Source: Flavobacterium sp.
Lineage (GTDB): Bacteria > Bacteroidota > Bacteroidia > Flavobacteriales > Flavobacteriaceae
DNA: 64,000 bases
Direction: 5' to 3'
Assembly (NCBI RefSeq): GCF_035195345.1
Contig: NZ_CP136574.1
Location: forward strand, 1,727,871 to 1,791,870
Each line of letters starts with the position of its first letter. Position 1 is the first letter of the stretch. Shown piece after piece: positions 1 through 8,961 of the stretch. Under the pieces are notes generated by a model that saw only the letters and a program-made list of their open reading frames with translations, did no database searches and was not told the DNA's origin. Position numbers and translations under genes: made by a program.

Positions 1-624
1 AGTATTCTAAATCACTTTTTAGCGCAAATTCGCGATGTAAACATCCAAAAAGACAGCATGCGCTTTAGAAAAAATATTGAGCGTATTGGAGAAATAATGG
101 CTTATGAACTAAGTAAAACCCTTGATTACAAAAATATCGATGTGCAAACACCTCTTGGTATTAAACACACAACAACCATTGCTGAACCTGTGGTTTTATG
201 TTCGATTTTACGCGCTGGTTTAGCGTTACATCAAGGTTTTATGAACTTTTTTGATAATGCAGAAAACGGTTTTGTTTCAGCTTACCGCCATCATTATAAC
301 AACGACGATAAATTTGAGATTTTGGTGGAATATCAAGCAGCTCCATCATTCGAAGGAAAAAATCTAATTTTAATTGACCCAATGTTAGCCACAGGTCAAT
401 CATTAGTAGCGGTATTACACAAATTGCATTTGGAGCACCAACCTAAAGAAATTCATATTGCAGTTGTTATTGCAACTCCAGAAGGTATTCAATATTTAGA
501 AGAAAACGTGCCTTCAAATTGTCATTTATGGGTGGCCGCTTTAGATGAAAAATTAAACGAACACAACTACATTGTTCCTGGTTTAGGCGATGCTGGAGAT
601 TTAGCGTACGGAATCAAATTATAA
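1..624 (+). CDS. upp: Uracil phosphoribosyltransferase, 5' end cut by the window
   Basis: Makes UMP from uracil and PRPP in pyrimidine salvage, in the cytosol. The reading frame is open from base 1 (SILNHFLAQIRDVNIQKDS precedes the first ATG at 58), so the gene starts outside the window and 207 codons are visible. The PRPP loop D-P-M-L-A-T-G-Q-S lies at about 379-405, and the uracil-binding tail PGLGDAGD is near the C-terminus, as in the Upp family. Its stop codon overlaps by a few bases the stop of the convergent gene on the minus strand. The identification is secure; only the start is missing. Confidence 0.95.
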   Translation, partial: SILNHFLAQIRDVNIQKDSMRFRKNIERIGEIMAYELSKTLDYKNIDVQTPLGIKHTTTIAEPVVLCSILRAGLALHQGFMNFFDNAENGFVSAYRHHYNNDDKFEILVEYQAAPSFEGKNLILIDPMLATGQSLVAVLHKLHLEHQPKEIHIAVVIATPEGIQYLEENVPSNCHLWVAALDEKLNEHNYIVPGLGDAGDLAYGIKL

Positions 625-1548
625 TTGCATCGTGAAAAAGAAAATTCCTAGTCCAAATAAAGCATAAATTACGATTTCTTTTACCCAATTATTTTCGATT
701 TTTTCAATAAAATTTGCGCCAATTATCGCTAAGGGTCCAAAACAAAAAGCTAAACTACCATTGTTTTTATTGGCTGAAAGAACATAGATTCCCACACCCA
801 AAATAAAAGAAAACAAAATTGTTTTGTGAGAGGATTGCATATTCAATGCCTTATTTGGGACATCAAAAACATGTGATACGAAGAAAAATAAACTTATTGA
901 CGTGAACAACGCCAAAGCTATTCTTTGGTAAATACTTTCAAAGTAATAAAAGTCAAAACTAACATATGTTTTACTTAACAATGTACTCATTAAACTATTG
1001 TCTAAGATACTATTTGCAAGGAAAAACAAAATGGTTACAGCAAATAATGCAATGAATGGGATAATCCAATTTCGATAATCTTTTGAAACGTGAAGGATGA
1101 TTGCAATGAACACCAAAACAATATAAAACATACTCCAAAAGTGAAATAATGCCGCTAAGAAAATCCAAAAAGAAGCATCAAAAATTTTCTCTTTTGTTTG
1201 TAATAATGACTTTAACGAAATTAATCTTCTAAGCGCCAACAACAATAAGAAATTGGAAATTATAATATTTTTATTCTGAAAAATTGAAGAAAAGAATAAA
1301 AGAAAAACAAAGAATAAAAATAACGCATAATTATTTCCTTTGGTTAATCCGTTCTTGAGTGTAATAAAATTTAAAATAAATAATGACGCAAAAAGTAACA
1401 GGTATAAACCAAACTCCTCTGCATAGTAAATCCAGTCTGCATTAGGCTTTACTAGTGTAATTATCTTTATAGAAAAGAAAAAAAGCGATAGAATTCCTAT
1501 TACTAAATAATTAAATGGTCTAGTTTTACTAAAAACACTTGCTATCAT
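619..1548 (-). CDS. DUF6427-type polytopic membrane protein
   Basis: A 309-residue protein made largely of hydrophobic stretches (about eight or nine likely membrane helices) with no catalytic motif that I recognise. It resembles the protein annotated as DUF6427 that sits beside upp and purD in Flavobacterium genomes; the family name is from memory and the function is unknown. It starts at an ATG, runs divergently from the small gene at 1595, and ends convergently against upp with overlapping stops. Confidence 0.7.
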   Translation of the reverse strand: MIASVFSKTRPFNYLVIGILSLFFFSIKIITLVKPNADWIYYAEEFGLYLLLFASLFILNFITLKNGLTKGNNYALFLFFVFLLFFSSIFQNKNIIISNFLLLLALRRLISLKSLLQTKEKIFDASFWIFLAALFHFWSMFYIVLVFIAIILHVSKDYRNWIIPFIALFAVTILFFLANSILDNSLMSTLLSKTYVSFDFYYFESIYQRIALALFTSISLFFFVSHVFDVPNKALNMQSSHKTILFSFILGVGIYVLSANKNNGSLAFCFGPLAIIGANFIEKIENNWVKEIVIYALFGLGIFFFTMQL

Positions 1549-1560
1549 GCGAATATTTTA

Positions 1561-1568
1561 TATTTTTG
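1561..1568 (+). promoter_or_regulatory. Bacteroidota -7 box for the gene at 1595
   Basis: TATTTTTG matches TAnnTTTG, the -7 element of Bacteroidota primary sigma promoters, and lies 26 bases before the ATG. No clear -33 TTG was seen at the right distance. Confidence 0.4.
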
Positions 1569-1594
1569 TGGTGTAAATATAATACTTTATCAAA

Positions 1595-1825
1595 ATGAAA
1601 TCATTTTTTGAAGGAATACAATCACTTTTCGTAGATTTTTTATTCTTACCAATGGATTGGTTAAGAGAATTAGAATTAACTAATTGGTGGACTGCAAATA
1701 TCTTAAACTGGATTTTTATTATTATCTGTTGTGGAGCTATGACTTATTGGATTAAGCAATTGAATATCTTCAAATCAAACAATGAAGATGAGCAAGATAC
1801 TACAGCACACTCATTTTTAAAATAA
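1595..1825 (+). CDS. Small DUF6341-type membrane protein
   Basis: A 76-residue protein with an amphipathic, Trp- and Phe-rich N-terminus, one clear membrane helix (about residues 37-53, ILNWIFIIICCGAMTYW) and an acidic, polar tail. It resembles the short protein annotated as DUF6341 that is conserved between the DUF6427 gene and purD in Flavobacterium; the family name is from memory and the function is unknown. It is preceded by a good -7 box, so it is probably transcribed alone. Confidence 0.65.
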   Translation: MKSFFEGIQSLFVDFLFLPMDWLRELELTNWWTANILNWIFIIICCGAMTYWIKQLNIFKSNNEDEQDTTAHSFLK

Positions 1826-1845
1826 TCTTAAGGTATCAGCAAGGA

Positions 1846-3117
1846 TTATAAATCCTTACCAATATCCGTTCTAAAATACATCTTATCAAATTGTAGTTTT
1901 GCTATACTTTGATAAGATTTTTTTATGGCTTCCTGAAAGTCATTTCCGTATGAAGTTACCGCAATTACGCGACCTCCATTTGTCACCACTTTTCCGTTTT
2001 CTAATTTTGTTCCTGCATGAAATGGAATAGAATCGGTGATGTTTTCCAATCCGAAAATCTCCTTTTCTTTTTCGTACTCTTCTGGATATCCACCTGAAAC
2101 GACCATGATAGTTGTAGCAGCTCTTTCATCAATTTCTAATGTAATTTTTTCTAATTCTTGATTACCAATTGCTTCAAAAATTTCAACTAAATCACTTTTA
2201 AGTCTTGGCATTACCACTTCTGTTTCTGGATCACCCATACGAACATTGTACTCAATAACCATTGGCTCTCCTTTCACATTGATTAATCCGATAAAAACAA
2301 ATCCTTTGTATTCAATTCCGTCTTTTTGTAAACCAGCGATCGTTGGTTTTACAATTCGAGTTTCTATTTTTTCTAATAAAACAGCGTCGGCAAATGGCAC
2401 TGGAGATACTGCTCCCATTCCGCCTGTATTTAATCCTGTATCACCTTCTCCAATACGTTTGTAATCTTTTGCGGTTGGTAATACTTTATATGATTTTCCA
2501 TCCGTTAAAACAAAACAGCTTAATTCGATACCATCTAAAAATTCTTCGATAACTACTTTTGAACTTGCTTGACCAAACTTAGCTTCCACCAACATCTTTC
2601 TTAATTCCGTTTTTGCTTCTTCTAAATCAGATAAGATTAAAACTCCTTTTCCTGCAGCCAATCCATCTGCTTTTAAAACATATGGAGCTTCTAGCGTTTC
2701 TAAAAAAGCACAACCTTTTTCAACTGTTTCTTTAGTGAAACTTTCATAGCGAGCGGTTGGAATATTGTGTTTTACTAAAAATTCTTTAGCAAATTCTTTA
2801 CTTCCTTCTAATTGTGCACCAACTTTTGATGGACCAATAACTGGAATATGATTAATTTGAGCATCATTTTTAAAGAAATCATAAATTCCTAAGACCAATG
2901 GATCTTCTGGTCCTACGACAACCATTACTACTTTTTCTTGTAAAACAAAAGTTTTAACGGCTTCAAAATCATTCGGATTTAAATCTACATTTTTTGCGAT
3001 GGTTGCTGTTCCTGCATTTCCAGGCGCAACAAAAAGAGAAGTACATTTTGAAGATTGAAGCATTTTCCAAGCCAATGCGTGTTCGCGACCGCCAGAACCA
3101 AGTAGTAAAATAGTCAT
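1846..3117 (-). CDS. purD: Phosphoribosylamine--glycine ligase
   Basis: Joins phosphoribosylamine and glycine with ATP to form GAR, the second step of purine synthesis. It has an N-terminal nucleotide-binding start (ILLLGSGGREHALAWK), an ATP-grasp core (YVLKADGLAAGKGV) and the C-terminal signature NVRMGDPETE. I chose the ATG at 3117, giving 424 residues, the usual PurD length. The reading frame stays open back to a TTG at 3144, but that triplet is part of a -7 promoter box and the extra residues MPNNITTHK match no family feature. Confidence 0.95.
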   Translation of the reverse strand: MTILLLGSGGREHALAWKMLQSSKCTSLFVAPGNAGTATIAKNVDLNPNDFEAVKTFVLQEKVVMVVVGPEDPLVLGIYDFFKNDAQINHIPVIGPSKVGAQLEGSKEFAKEFLVKHNIPTARYESFTKETVEKGCAFLETLEAPYVLKADGLAAGKGVLILSDLEEAKTELRKMLVEAKFGQASSKVVIEEFLDGIELSCFVLTDGKSYKVLPTAKDYKRIGEGDTGLNTGGMGAVSPVPFADAVLLEKIETRIVKPTIAGLQKDGIEYKGFVFIGLINVKGEPMVIEYNVRMGDPETEVVMPRLKSDLVEIFEAIGNQELEKITLEIDERAATTIMVVSGGYPEEYEKEKEIFGLENITDSIPFHAGTKLENGKVVTNGGRVIAVTSYGNDFQEAIKKSYQSIAKLQFDKMYFRTDIGKDL

Positions 3118-3141
3118 TTTGTGTGTTGTTATGTTGTTTGG

Positions 3142-3149
3142 CAAAAGTA
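3142..3149 (-). promoter_or_regulatory. -7 box for purD
   Basis: On the minus strand this reads TACTTTTG, a TAnnTTTG match. Transcription would start near 3136, about 20 bases before the purD ATG. The TTG within the box is what lets the ORF extend artificially upstream. Confidence 0.45.
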
Positions 3150-3161
3150 CTATTTCTTAAG

Positions 3162-3189
3162 AAGAAAGAAAAAAGAAAAAAGAAGAAAG
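3162..3189. repeat. Heptad repeat, four A/G-rich 7-mers
   Basis: The units are AAGAAAG, AAAAAAG, AAAAAAG and AAGAAAG in strict 7-base register. The array lies between the divergent promoters of purD and the CapK-like gene. It is one of several period-7 arrays in this window. Confidence 0.6.
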
Positions 3190-3206
3190 ATTATTTTCGG
3201 ATTTAT

Positions 3207-3214
3207 TACTTTTG
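3207..3214 (+). promoter_or_regulatory. -7 box for the CapK-like gene
   Basis: TACTTTTG matches TAnnTTTG and lies 15 bases before the ATG at 3230. The alternative TTG start at 3212 is inside this box and is therefore unlikely to be translated. Confidence 0.45.
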
Positions 3215-3229
3215 GATAAATTCCAACGA

Positions 3230-4540
3230 ATGTTCAACTTGTTTCATCTTTCTTTAAAATTAAGCGGTTTTCCTATTGCGAAAGCTCAGGCTGATTTTGA
3301 AAAAATTCTACAAATTTCGGAAGTAGATTATCCCGATTATCTCGAAACTAAAAAGCGAGAAATTGTGGAATTTCATTTGAGAAACAATCCATTTTATCAA
3401 AATTTAGTTGAAAAAGACAGCTTTGACAATTGGACAGATTTACCCGTTCTCACCAAAAAAGATTTACAAAAACCTTTAAAAGATAGATTGTCGAAAAGCT
3501 ACACAGAAAAAACCGTTTTTGTAAACAAAACTTCGGGCTCAAGTGGTGATCCGTTTGTTTTTGCTAAGGATAAAGTAGCACATGCGATTACTTGGGCTTC
3601 CATAATTCATCGTTTTGGTTGGTATGATGTTGATTTTAATTCGTCCTATCAAGCACGGTTTTATGGTATTCCGTTGGATTTTATTGGGTACAGAAAAGAA
3701 CGTTTGAAAGACTTTTTGAGCAAAAGATATCGTTTTCCTATTTTTGATTTATCGGATACAATTTTAGACGGCGTTTTAGAACATTTTAAAACCAAAAAAT
3801 TTGATTACATCAATGGTTACACGAGTTCGATTGTGCTTTTTGGAAAATACTTACAAGCGCGAAATATTATTCTAACCGATGTTTGTCCTACGTTGAAAGT
3901 TTGCATGGTAACTTCAGAAATGTTGTTTGAGGAAGATAAAATTTTATTGGAAAAACATTTAGGAATTCCGGTTGTGAATGAATATGGTGCTTCAGAATTG
4001 GATTTAATTGCGTTTCAGAATATAAAAAATGAATGGCAAGTGAATTCGGAAACCTTGTTCGTGGAAATTTTGGATGAAAACAATCAAACAATTTCTAATG
4101 GAAAAGAAGGGAAAGTGGTGATTACTTCGTTGTATAACAAAGCGCATCCGTTTATTCGTTATGAAATTGGCGATGTTGGAATTTTGGATGAAAAAAGTAC
4201 GTTGAAAAAACCTATTTTGAAAAAAATAATTGGGAGAAGTAGTGATGTGGCACTTTTACCAAGTGGAAAAAAATCACCAGGATTAACCTTTTACTACGTA
4301 ACCAAAAGTATTATTGAAGACGATGGAAACGTAAAAGAATTTATTGTGCGCCAAACCAAATTGGATAGTTTTGAAATTGACTATGTGAGTTCTGTGGAAT
4401 TATCATTGGAACAAATTCAAGAAATTGAAAAAGCAATTGCTAAATATTTAGAACCTGGATTGCATTTCGCTTACAATCGAAAAGAAGTATTAGAACGCAC
4501 AAAAAGAGGAAAATTGAAGCAATTTCAGTCGATGATTTAA
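3230..4540 (+). CDS. Phenylacetate-CoA ligase/CapK-like adenylate-forming enzyme
   Basis: A 436-residue member of the ANL (AMP-forming) superfamily, of the CapK/F390-synthetase type often found at polysaccharide loci. The ATP-binding loop is visible as VNKTSGSSGDPFVF, followed by NEYGASELD and, near the C-terminus, IIGRSSDVALLPSGK. The real substrate is unknown; acyl or amino-acid modification of a surface glycan is an inference from its position beside the sugar cluster. It converges on the last glycosyltransferase of that cluster, with stops overlapping by 4 bases. The ATG was chosen over a TTG that lies within the promoter box. Confidence 0.8.
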   Translation: MFNLFHLSLKLSGFPIAKAQADFEKILQISEVDYPDYLETKKREIVEFHLRNNPFYQNLVEKDSFDNWTDLPVLTKKDLQKPLKDRLSKSYTEKTVFVNKTSGSSGDPFVFAKDKVAHAITWASIIHRFGWYDVDFNSSYQARFYGIPLDFIGYRKERLKDFLSKRYRFPIFDLSDTILDGVLEHFKTKKFDYINGYTSSIVLFGKYLQARNIILTDVCPTLKVCMVTSEMLFEEDKILLEKHLGIPVVNEYGASELDLIAFQNIKNEWQVNSETLFVEILDENNQTISNGKEGKVVITSLYNKAHPFIRYEIGDVGILDEKSTLKKPILKKIIGRSSDVALLPSGKKSPGLTFYYVTKSIIEDDGNVKEFIVRQTKLDSFEIDYVSSVELSLEQIQEIEKAIAKYLEPGLHFAYNRKEVLERTKRGKLKQFQSMI

Positions 4541-5289
4541 TTTCTATATTTCATAAAACCACGATACATCCAATGCAACATGTAATAAGCTGATTGGAAA
4601 ACATTCAATTTTTCAACTTCTGTATAAAATTGCCATTGGTATTTAATTAAATCCGTTTTTTTTCTAGAAAGCGAATTTTCTCTAATTCTATAAATAGCTT
4701 GTGTTTCTTGGATTCCGTATGCAAAGGGAATTACTTTTAAATAGTTTAGCCACAATCCCATATCTTGACGTTTTCGGATGAGGGGCATGTATTTTTTACC
4801 TAACTTTTTTATATCAACAAAAGCTGTCAAACAACTAATTGAATTGGATTTTAAAATGTCGGTATACGAAACTTTTTGTGGCACTATAAAATCAGAATAC
4901 ACAAATTCTAATTGTTCATTGGCTCTTCTATAAGATGAAAACACAAAGGGAATAGCGGTCTCTTGAATGGTTTTAATATTGTTTTCGATGAAGGTTGGAA
5001 ACCAAATATCATCTGCGTCAATGAAAGTCATAAAATCTCCAGAAGCCTTTTCAATAGCTGTATTTCTAGCCACAGCTGGTCCTGAATTTTGACTGAGTTT
5101 ATGAAATTGTATTCGGCTATCGTTTTGCATTATAGATAAAACAATATTTTCCGTTTCATCTGAAGAAGCGTCATCTACAATAATCATTTCCCAATTTTGA
5201 TGGGTTTGATTTTGTACTGATTGTATTGTTTCAGCAATAAATTTTGCAGAGTTATAAGATGGGGTAATTATAGAAACTAAAGAAATCAT
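4537..5289 (-). CDS. Family 2 glycosyltransferase
   Basis: A 250-residue GT-A fold transferase. It shows the N-terminal VSIITPSYNSAKFIAETI, the nucleotide-sugar site IIVDDASSDET and the metal-binding acidic motif FIDADDIW. It lacks membrane helices, so it probably works on the cytosolic face on lipid-linked glycan. It is the last gene of the polysaccharide operon, and its start overlaps the stop of the initiating transferase by 1 base. The sugar and linkage cannot be read from the sequence. Confidence 0.88.
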   Translation of the reverse strand: MISLVSIITPSYNSAKFIAETIQSVQNQTHQNWEMIIVDDASSDETENIVLSIMQNDSRIQFHKLSQNSGPAVARNTAIEKASGDFMTFIDADDIWFPTFIENNIKTIQETAIPFVFSSYRRANEQLEFVYSDFIVPQKVSYTDILKSNSISCLTAFVDIKKLGKKYMPLIRKRQDMGLWLNYLKVIPFAYGIQETQAIYRIRENSLSRKKTDLIKYQWQFYTEVEKLNVFQSAYYMLHWMYRGFMKYRN

Positions 5290-6641
5290 TAGTACGCTTT
5301 TTTTTCACCCTTAATTGCATTTACAACAGTAATAAAAATAATCTTTATATCTAATAATAATGACCAGTTTTCTAAATAGAAAATATCATATTTTACTCTA
5401 TTAATAATATCTTTTTCCGTTTCAACTTCACCTCTAAAACCATTTATTTGGGCTAAACCACTGATTCCTGGTTTTATAAAATGTCTTACCATGAATTTAT
5501 CTACACTTTTTGCATACATTTCTGTATGACTCACCATATGTGGTCTAGGCCCCACAACTGACATATCACCTAATAAAACATTAAAAAATTGAGGTAATTC
5601 ATCAATACTTGTTTTTCGTATAAATTTTCCAACTTTAGTAATTCTAGGGTCATTTTTTTGTACTTGTTCAAGATCTGCTATTGGATTCAAATGCATTGAA
5701 CGAAATTTATAACAATAGAACTCTGCATAATTTAAACCATTTCTTTTTTGCTTAAAAAAAATAGGTCCTTTAGATTCAATTAAAATTATAATCGAAATAA
5801 AAGGTGTTAACCATGAGAGCAAACAGATAATGATTAATAATGAGAAAAAAATGTCGAAAAAACGCTTTAAACGCTTATTTACCTCCTTATCTAATGGAAT
5901 TGTTCTTAATGAAATGATAGGTATATATTCATAATATTCTACGGCTAAATTTCTAAAAAAAGTGTTCTTATTGTCTGGTAAAAATTTTATAGTTTTTAAA
6001 TTATTATCTGCAAATTGTATTAAATTATTAATTTCTCTATTGTTAAGAGTACTAATTGATGCATAAATTTCATCAATTTTATGTTCAATTACATAATTAC
6101 TACAATCTATTAATGCCTCTTTCTTATTTCCTTTTAAATCAAAAATTTTAATAAGATTGTAGCCATAATCAGGATTTTGTGTAAAAAAATTTCTTAATTC
6201 ATCTACATTTTTTCCACTTCCTACAATTATAACATTTCTATAATTTCCACCATATAAAATACGATACTTTTTAAGTAAAATAAAAATTGAAAACTTTAAT
6301 AATCCAACTAAAATAAATGACGAAAGAATATAAAATCCAACCTCATCTGTAGTAACATATTTGTATTTATAACCTACATAAGCAAATGTTATTAAACTAA
6401 TATAGAAAAATTGTTTTAATAACTTTCCAAATATTTCAATTCCTTTACTATATCGAAATACTTCATAATATCCCGAATAATATGAAATAACTAACCAAAA
6501 CAAAGTTAAAATAGTATGATAACCAAAATTACTCATAGCAGGTCTCATACACAATAATACTAATAGATTTACAATTAATAAATCTAAAAATATTATGGTG
6601 GGTCTTATATAAATTGAGTATCTGCCGGTTTTATTCTTCAA
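5289..6641 (-). CDS. Polyprenyl-phosphate sugar-1-phosphate transferase (initiating enzyme)
   Basis: A 450-residue WbaP/WcaJ-type protein with four N-terminal membrane helices, a central Rossmann-like segment (NVIIVGSGKNVDELRNFF), a fifth helix at about residue 265 and the C-terminal bacterial sugar transferase domain. Signature pieces include FFKQKRNGLNYAEFYCYKFR, FIRKTSIDELPQFFNVLLGD, MSVVGPRPHM and PGISGLAQINGFRG. It would load the first sugar phosphate onto undecaprenyl phosphate and so start the repeat unit built by the neighbouring transferases. The first sugar is not determinable from the sequence. Confidence 0.92.
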   Translation of the reverse strand: MKNKTGRYSIYIRPTIIFLDLLIVNLLVLLCMRPAMSNFGYHTILTLFWLVISYYSGYYEVFRYSKGIEIFGKLLKQFFYISLITFAYVGYKYKYVTTDEVGFYILSSFILVGLLKFSIFILLKKYRILYGGNYRNVIIVGSGKNVDELRNFFTQNPDYGYNLIKIFDLKGNKKEALIDCSNYVIEHKIDEIYASISTLNNREINNLIQFADNNLKTIKFLPDNKNTFFRNLAVEYYEYIPIISLRTIPLDKEVNKRLKRFFDIFFSLLIIICLLSWLTPFISIIILIESKGPIFFKQKRNGLNYAEFYCYKFRSMHLNPIADLEQVQKNDPRITKVGKFIRKTSIDELPQFFNVLLGDMSVVGPRPHMVSHTEMYAKSVDKFMVRHFIKPGISGLAQINGFRGEVETEKDIINRVKYDIFYLENWSLLLDIKIIFITVVNAIKGEKKAY

Positions 6642-7625
6642 TTAATGAATGTAATTTGTGAAATCTTTGTGTTCTTCTTTTAATAATTCTTCTGATGAAA
6701 GTGTTTTAAAATACTCATAAGTAATTTTCATTCCCTCCGATCTTGAAACTTTTGCCTCCCAACCTAAAATTTCTTTTGCTTTTGTGATATCTGGTTGTCT
6801 TTGCATTGGATCATTTACTGGCAAAGGATGGTAAACCACTTTTTGATTAGTTCCTGTAAGTTTTATAATTTCTTCAGCAAAATCTTTAATGGTGATTTCA
6901 TCTGGATTTCCAATATTCACAGGTAAATGATAATCAGAATGTAATAATCTAAAAATTCCTTCAACTTGATCGTCTACATAACAAAAAGAACGGGTTTGAC
7001 TACCGTCTCCAAAAATAGTTAAATCTTCTCCGCGAAGTGCTTGCCCAATAAAAGCTGGGATAACACGACCATCATTTAATCGCATTCTTGGTCCGTAAGT
7101 ATTAAAAATACGAACTATTCTGGTTTCAACCCCATGAAAAGTGTGGTATGCCATGGTGATAGATTCTTGAAAACGCTTAGCCTCATCATAAACACCACGA
7201 GGACCAATAGTATTAACATTTCCGTAGTATTCTTCTGTTTGAGGGTGAACTAATGGATCTCCATACACTTCTGAAGTAGAGGCAATTAGTATTCTAGCAC
7301 CTTTAACACGAGCTAAACCTAATAAATTATGAGTCCCTAGTGAACCCACTTTTAGAGTTTGAATCGGAATTTTTAAATAATCTATCGGACTTGCTGGTGA
7401 AGCAAAATGCAATATGTAATCTAATTTTCCAGGAACATGAACAAATTTTGTAATATCATGATGATAAAACTCAAAATTTTTATCTTTAAAAAGATGTTCA
7501 ATGTTTTTTAAATCTCCTGTTATCAGATTGTCCATTCCAATAACAAAATAGCCTTCTTTGATAAATCTATCGCAAAGGTGAGAGCCTAAAAAACCTGCAG
7601 CGCCTGTAATTAATATTCTTTTCAT
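6642..7625 (-). CDS. UDP-glucuronate decarboxylase-type SDR (UDP-xylose synthase)
   Basis: A 327-residue extended SDR. It has the NAD motif ITGAAGFLGSHLCDRF, the catalytic Y-D-E-A-K, and signature stretches typical of UXS/UGD-like decarboxylases (NTYGPRMRLNDGRVIPAF, GDGSQTRSFCYVDD, NPDEITIKDFAEEI). It likely turns UDP-glucuronate into UDP-xylose for the glycan. The ATG at 7625 is preferred over a TTG 15 bases upstream because it starts exactly at the family N-terminus and avoids overlap with the preceding gene. No UDP-glucose dehydrogenase is seen in this window, so its substrate must come from elsewhere. Confidence 0.88.
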   Translation of the reverse strand: MKRILITGAAGFLGSHLCDRFIKEGYFVIGMDNLITGDLKNIEHLFKDKNFEFYHHDITKFVHVPGKLDYILHFASPASPIDYLKIPIQTLKVGSLGTHNLLGLARVKGARILIASTSEVYGDPLVHPQTEEYYGNVNTIGPRGVYDEAKRFQESITMAYHTFHGVETRIVRIFNTYGPRMRLNDGRVIPAFIGQALRGEDLTIFGDGSQTRSFCYVDDQVEGIFRLLHSDYHLPVNIGNPDEITIKDFAEEIIKLTGTNQKVVYHPLPVNDPMQRQPDITKAKEILGWEAKVSRSEGMKITYEYFKTLSSEELLKEEHKDFTNYIH

Positions 7626-7626
7626 T

Positions 7627-8961
7627 TTATTTTTTTTCAATTATAGATTGATTCATAGTGTTAAGTAGACAATAAAAAATCATAAAAAACAATACGCCTC
7701 GCTGTCTCCACAAGAAAGACTCTGTCAAAAATAAGCTTATCATTAGAATTGCAAAAGTAATATGAAGAAAATCTTTATATTTAAGAGCATTTTTTATATT
7801 TAAAAACAACATAAATAATAATATCACAAATCCAATTATTCCTAGTTCTGCGAAAACTTGTACATATTGATTATGAAAATTAAAATTTCCGTAACCAGGA
7901 TATAAGTTATAAAATTTTTCTTTTTGTTGTAACTTACTTAAGGACGCATTTAATCCAAATCCATTCCAAAATATAGGTTCTTCAAATAAAAATTCTGTAA
8001 ACATCCTAAATTGATATACTCTAAAAGATGTTCCTGGGAAAAAATCGTTGTGAGTAAATGATTCATTATTCCATGCTTCATAAACACTAATATTGTTAAC
8101 ACCTACTTCGTTATTAACTTTTATATTGTGTGATAAACTTTTTTCTGTATTGCTAGTAAATTCAATTAAAAAACGTTCTTTTATTTTTCCAAAAGACAAA
8201 ATCCCTCCTAATATTAACAATAATAAAGTAATATTCCTTAATCTTAAACGATTAGCAATTTTTGAATAAAAGAAAACCTGAGTTAAAATCAAGAATACAA
8301 AAACAATAATAATATTTTTTGATGAAAGTAAAATTACAAATACAAATAATAATAAACTTACAAAGTGCTCACCTTTTGTTTTAATTTCTTTATTGAAAAA
8401 ATAAAAAAAAGCAATCGCAACATAAACAGAAACATGAATGGCATTTAACAACCTAGGCACTAATCCTGTATCTGTTTCATTATCTGGACCATGATAAAAA
8501 AACACGCTTGAATCGCTAGTAATATAAAAACGAATAGAGGCTCTTAATAGAAAGAAAATTACATATAGTAAGATACTATAGCTATAATATTTCAATATTT
8601 TTTCTTTTTGAACTTTTGTAAAAGATGGTATTAAAAAAAATGCTAATGGAACAAGAAGTAATGGTAACTCCTTTGGGATAGCATTTAAAGTTCTTTTTGC
8701 ATCAATAGACCAAAAAAATGAAATGGTCATCCATGCAAATAATAAAATTGGCAAAAAATATGTTAAGGAAAATTTTACCTTATTTTTACCAATAAGAAAA
8801 AAAGCAGAAATAAAAAAAACACCTAATAAAAAATTATTAATCGCCATCGAAATAGGCAAAGTAATCAATAATAACAATAAAGGAATAAAAGCTTTATTTT
8901 GCTTACTTTCTTCTAAAATTTCTCTCCAAACATTGTTTAAAAAGCTGTAAATATTCTTCAT
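7627..8961 (-). CDS. O-antigen ligase/polymerase-like membrane protein
   Basis: A 444-residue polytopic protein with about eleven hydrophobic segments and a large loop (about residues 280-345, containing FTHNDFFPGTSFRVYQF) before the last helices. That layout, with FHNQYVQVFAELGIIGF at the end of the loop, is typical of the Wzy/WaaL (O-antigen ligase) superfamily. It could polymerise repeat units or ligate finished glycan to its acceptor; a second such protein is encoded at 11143. Its first 59 bases overlap the end of the upstream GT4 gene, so the true start may lie further in, although no good internal ATG precedes the first helix. Confidence 0.85.
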   Translation of the reverse strand: MKNIYSFLNNVWREILEESKQNKAFIPLLLLLITLPISMAINNFLLGVFFISAFFLIGKNKVKFSLTYFLPILLFAWMTISFFWSIDAKRTLNAIPKELPLLLVPLAFFLIPSFTKVQKEKILKYYSYSILLYVIFFLLRASIRFYITSDSSVFFYHGPDNETDTGLVPRLLNAIHVSVYVAIAFFYFFNKEIKTKGEHFVSLLLFVFVILLSSKNIIIVFVFLILTQVFFYSKIANRLRLRNITLLLLILGGILSFGKIKERFLIEFTSNTEKSLSHNIKVNNEVGVNNISVYEAWNNESFTHNDFFPGTSFRVYQFRMFTEFLFEEPIFWNGFGLNASLSKLQQKEKFYNLYPGYGNFNFHNQYVQVFAELGIIGFVILLFMLFLNIKNALKYKDFLHITFAILMISLFLTESFLWRQRGVLFFMIFYCLLNTMNQSIIEKK

